62,534 bases of DNA from Clostridia bacterium (GTDB lineage: Bacteria; Bacillota_A; Clostridia; Oscillospirales; Acutalibacteraceae). The position numbers and the translations under genes are program-made. Shown here piece by piece: positions 60,931 to 62,534 of the stretch. The notes beneath the pieces were generated by a model, which did no database searches, had not been told where the DNA came from, and saw only the letters and a program-made list of their open reading frames with translations. The stretch is taken from assembly GCA_024699005.1 (NCBI GenBank), contig JAILQN010000206.1, forward strand, positions 1-62,534. Direction: 5' to 3'. Every line of letters begins with the position of its first letter. The stretch's first letter is position 1.

Positions 60931-62534
60931 ATGAAAAGAACTGAATATACGGGCGCGAACCTGCGGGAGATCTCATTTCCCATAGGCGGCATAGGCACCG
61001 GCAGCATCGGACTTGCCGGCAACGGGGCTCTTATCGACTGGGAGATATTCAACCGACCGAACAAGGGCGGAGACAACGGATTCTCGCATTTCGCGATCAA
61101 GGCGGAACGCACTGACGGCAGCTCCGATACGCGGGTGCTTGTAGCTGATACGAAAAAGGACCTGAGCGGCACCTATAACCACGGCTACGGCTCCGGATTA
61201 AGGAGCTGCTCCATGCAGGGATTCCCGCATTTCCGCAGTTGCAGATTCACCGGCGAATTCCCGGTCGCGACGGTGGAATTCATAGACGCCACGTTCCCCG
61301 GCAAGGTGTCTCTGACCGGCTGGAACCCTCTTATCCCCCATGACGCGGACAATTCAGGTATTCCCGCCGCTTTTTTTGAGATCGAAGTAAAGAACACTAC
61401 CGATTCTCCGGTCGTTTATCATATAACCGGCTCGCTGCGCAATCCGTCGGATTCATCCGTTAATGAAACGAAAGTCTACGGTAACGGAAGATTTCTGCTT
61501 CTCAGGCAGATTGCTTATCCTTCCGACAGCCCCGACTTTAAAGAACTCGCGCTCGCCACCGATTCTCCTGAAGGAAGCGGTCAGACCTACTGGTACCGCG
61601 GCGGATGGAACGACGGTCTGGAGCGATACTGGCGGAATCTTACGGAAGAAAAGGAATTATCCGACAGAACTTATACCGTCCCCGGGAACCGTGACACCGG
61701 AACGATCAGTTCAAAGCTCGCGCTCTCTTCCGGCGAAACAGGCAGGGTAAGATTCGTTATTTCATGGTACGTCCCGAACTGCCGTAACTACTGGAATCCG
61801 TATACCGAAACGACTGCGGACGGCGAAGAACACGACGTCACATGGAAGAACTATTACGCTACTCTGTGGAACAGCGCGCATGAAGTCGCCTCATACGCAT
61901 TGGATAACTGGGACGATATGAAATCAAAAACCGAAGCTTACTGCAGCGCGGTATTCTCATCGACTCTTCCCGAAGCCGCAAAGGAAGCCGCTGCAAGCTG
62001 CGTGGCTGTGCTGAAAAGCCCGACGGTCATGCGCCTCCCGGACGGTACTTTTTACGGCTGGGAGGGAGTCAACGAAACTACAGGCTCCTGCGAAGGCACT
62101 TGTACCCACGTATGGAATTACGCCTATGCCCTCTGCTTCCTGTTCCCGGAACTTGAAAGGACGATCAAGGAAGCAGATTTCAGGTATAATCAGGATGAAC
62201 ACGGCAGAATGGCTTTCAGGATGCAGCTGCCCCCCGGCCGCGGGCGAAGCGGTTTCCGCGCCTGCGTTGACGGACAGATGGGCGGCGTGATCAAAACTTA
62301 CCGGGAGTGGAAACTCTCCGGCGACGATGAATGGCTGAAAACGCTTTGGGATAAAGTCAAAAAGTCTCTCGAATACGCCTGGAGCGAATACAACCCCGAC
62401 CGCTGGGACCGGGACTGTGACGGCGTCCTGGAAGGCAGGCAGCACCATACTCTGGATATGGAGCTTTTCGGCGCGTCCTCCTGGCTGGAGGGGTTTTACC
62501 TCGCGGCGCTCAGATGCGCCGCCGAAATGGCAGA
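60931..62534 (+). CDS. GH116-family glycosidase, 3' end beyond window
   Basis: About 534 residues are visible, with no signal peptide. The N-terminus REISFPIGGIGTGSIGL is the conserved start of the GBA2/GH116 family. The N-terminal beta-sandwich covers about 10-330, and the (alpha/alpha)6 barrel follows. The nucleophile candidate is the Glu of FYGWEGVNETTGSC (near residue 375). The acid/base candidate is the Asp of HHTLDMELFGASSWL (near 507). These assignments rest on alignment from memory with GBA2. The enzyme would act on beta-glucosides or beta-xylosides inside the cell. AGGCGG precedes the start. Confidence 0.85.
   Translation, partial: MKRTEYTGANLREISFPIGGIGTGSIGLAGNGALIDWEIFNRPNKGGDNGFSHFAIKAERTDGSSDTRVLVADTKKDLSGTYNHGYGSGLRSCSMQGFPHFRSCRFTGEFPVATVEFIDATFPGKVSLTGWNPLIPHDADNSGIPAAFFEIEVKNTTDSPVVYHITGSLRNPSDSSVNETKVYGNGRFLLLRQIAYPSDSPDFKELALATDSPEGSGQTYWYRGGWNDGLERYWRNLTEEKELSDRTYTVPGNRDTGTISSKLALSSGETGRVRFVISWYVPNCRNYWNPYTETTADGEEHDVTWKNYYATLWNSAHEVASYALDNWDDMKSKTEAYCSAVFSSTLPEAAKEAAASCVAVLKSPTVMRLPDGTFYGWEGVNETTGSCEGTCTHVWNYAYALCFLFPELERTIKEADFRYNQDEHGRMAFRMQLPPGRGRSGFRACVDGQMGGVIKTYREWKLSGDDEWLKTLWDKVKKSLEYAWSEYNPDRWDRDCDGVLEGRQHHTLDMELFGASSWLEGFYLAALRCAAEMA

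Noticed and set aside
1..62534. Prophage, insertion sequence or integrative element
   Set aside because: No transposase, integrase, recombinase, terminal inverted repeats or att-like duplications were found. Gene order is mostly conserved core with accessory genes added.

Overview
The window reads as a chromosome segment of a Gram-positive, spore-forming member of the Clostridia, most likely a gut or rumen anaerobe of the Oscillospirales type. The organism is inferred, not read directly. Supporting signs are gerW/ytfJ beside a DUF2953 gene, remA, cdaA-cdaR, scpA-scpB, yqhQ-prmC, a SufU-type scaffold, ammonia-dependent asnA and AGGAGG-like ribosome binding sites. Coding density is high: no gene-free stretch exceeds 300 bases, and I see no rRNA, tRNA, CRISPR array, prophage or insertion sequence.

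Layout. (1) 1-2300: metG (cut by the window edge) is divergent from a HAD phosphatase. (2) 2.3-24.2 kb: one long minus-strand block of tightly packed and often overlapping genes. In transcription order these are an aspartate aminotransferase, ispF, cdaA, cdaR, a lipoprotein, a two-component system, yqhQ, prmC, a site-2 protease, scpA, scpB, DUF2953, gerW, rluB, yicC, remA, gmk, rpoZ, priA, def, fmt, sufU and finally a secreted sialate O-acetylesterase-like protein. (3) 24.3-30.2 kb: a plus-strand operon behind a near-consensus promoter (GH2 glycosidase, GPH sugar symporter, metallophosphoesterase, secreted phosphodiesterase-like protein) closed by a strong terminator. (4) 30.2-37.3 kb: a small HEYGH protein, then recJ, relA/spoT, pspC, dtd, an MBL hydrolase and a VanY-type carboxypeptidase. 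(5) 37.3-45.1 kb: one minus-strand gene for a secreted protein of about 2,571 residues, with a glycine-rich head, helical repeats, three to four copies of a module of about 390 residues and an amphipathic C-terminal helix. (6) 45.2-49 kb: a divergent Lgt-like protein, an orphan winged-helix regulator with a degenerate receiver domain, and a HAD phosphatase/OPA transporter pair. (7) 49-59.7 kb: an SH3 membrane protein, a class A PBP, ruvX, yebC, three membrane-anchored proteins of unknown function, a PHP phosphoesterase, asnA and an HSL-type esterase. (8) 59.7-62.5 kb: a second PHP protein divergent from a GH116 glycosidase that runs off the window.

How the parts fit. Most genes are core information processing: translation start and protein maturation (metG, def, fmt, prmC, dtd), chromosome segregation (scpAB), restart and repair (priA, recJ, ruvX) and second messengers (relA, cdaA, gmk). 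The accessory part is directed at the cell surface and at glycans. GH2 and GH116 enzymes without signal peptides would act on imported glycosides, while the esterase, phosphodiesterase and giant protein are exported.

The most interesting unexplained signal is that these three exported proteins, from unrelated families and separate loci, all end in a similar aromatic/aliphatic amphipathic helix. It may be a surface-retention tail. The giant module-repeat protein is the best single candidate for something undescribed, followed by the pseudo-receiver regulator with repeated GTATAC sites and the HEYGH mini-metalloprotein.
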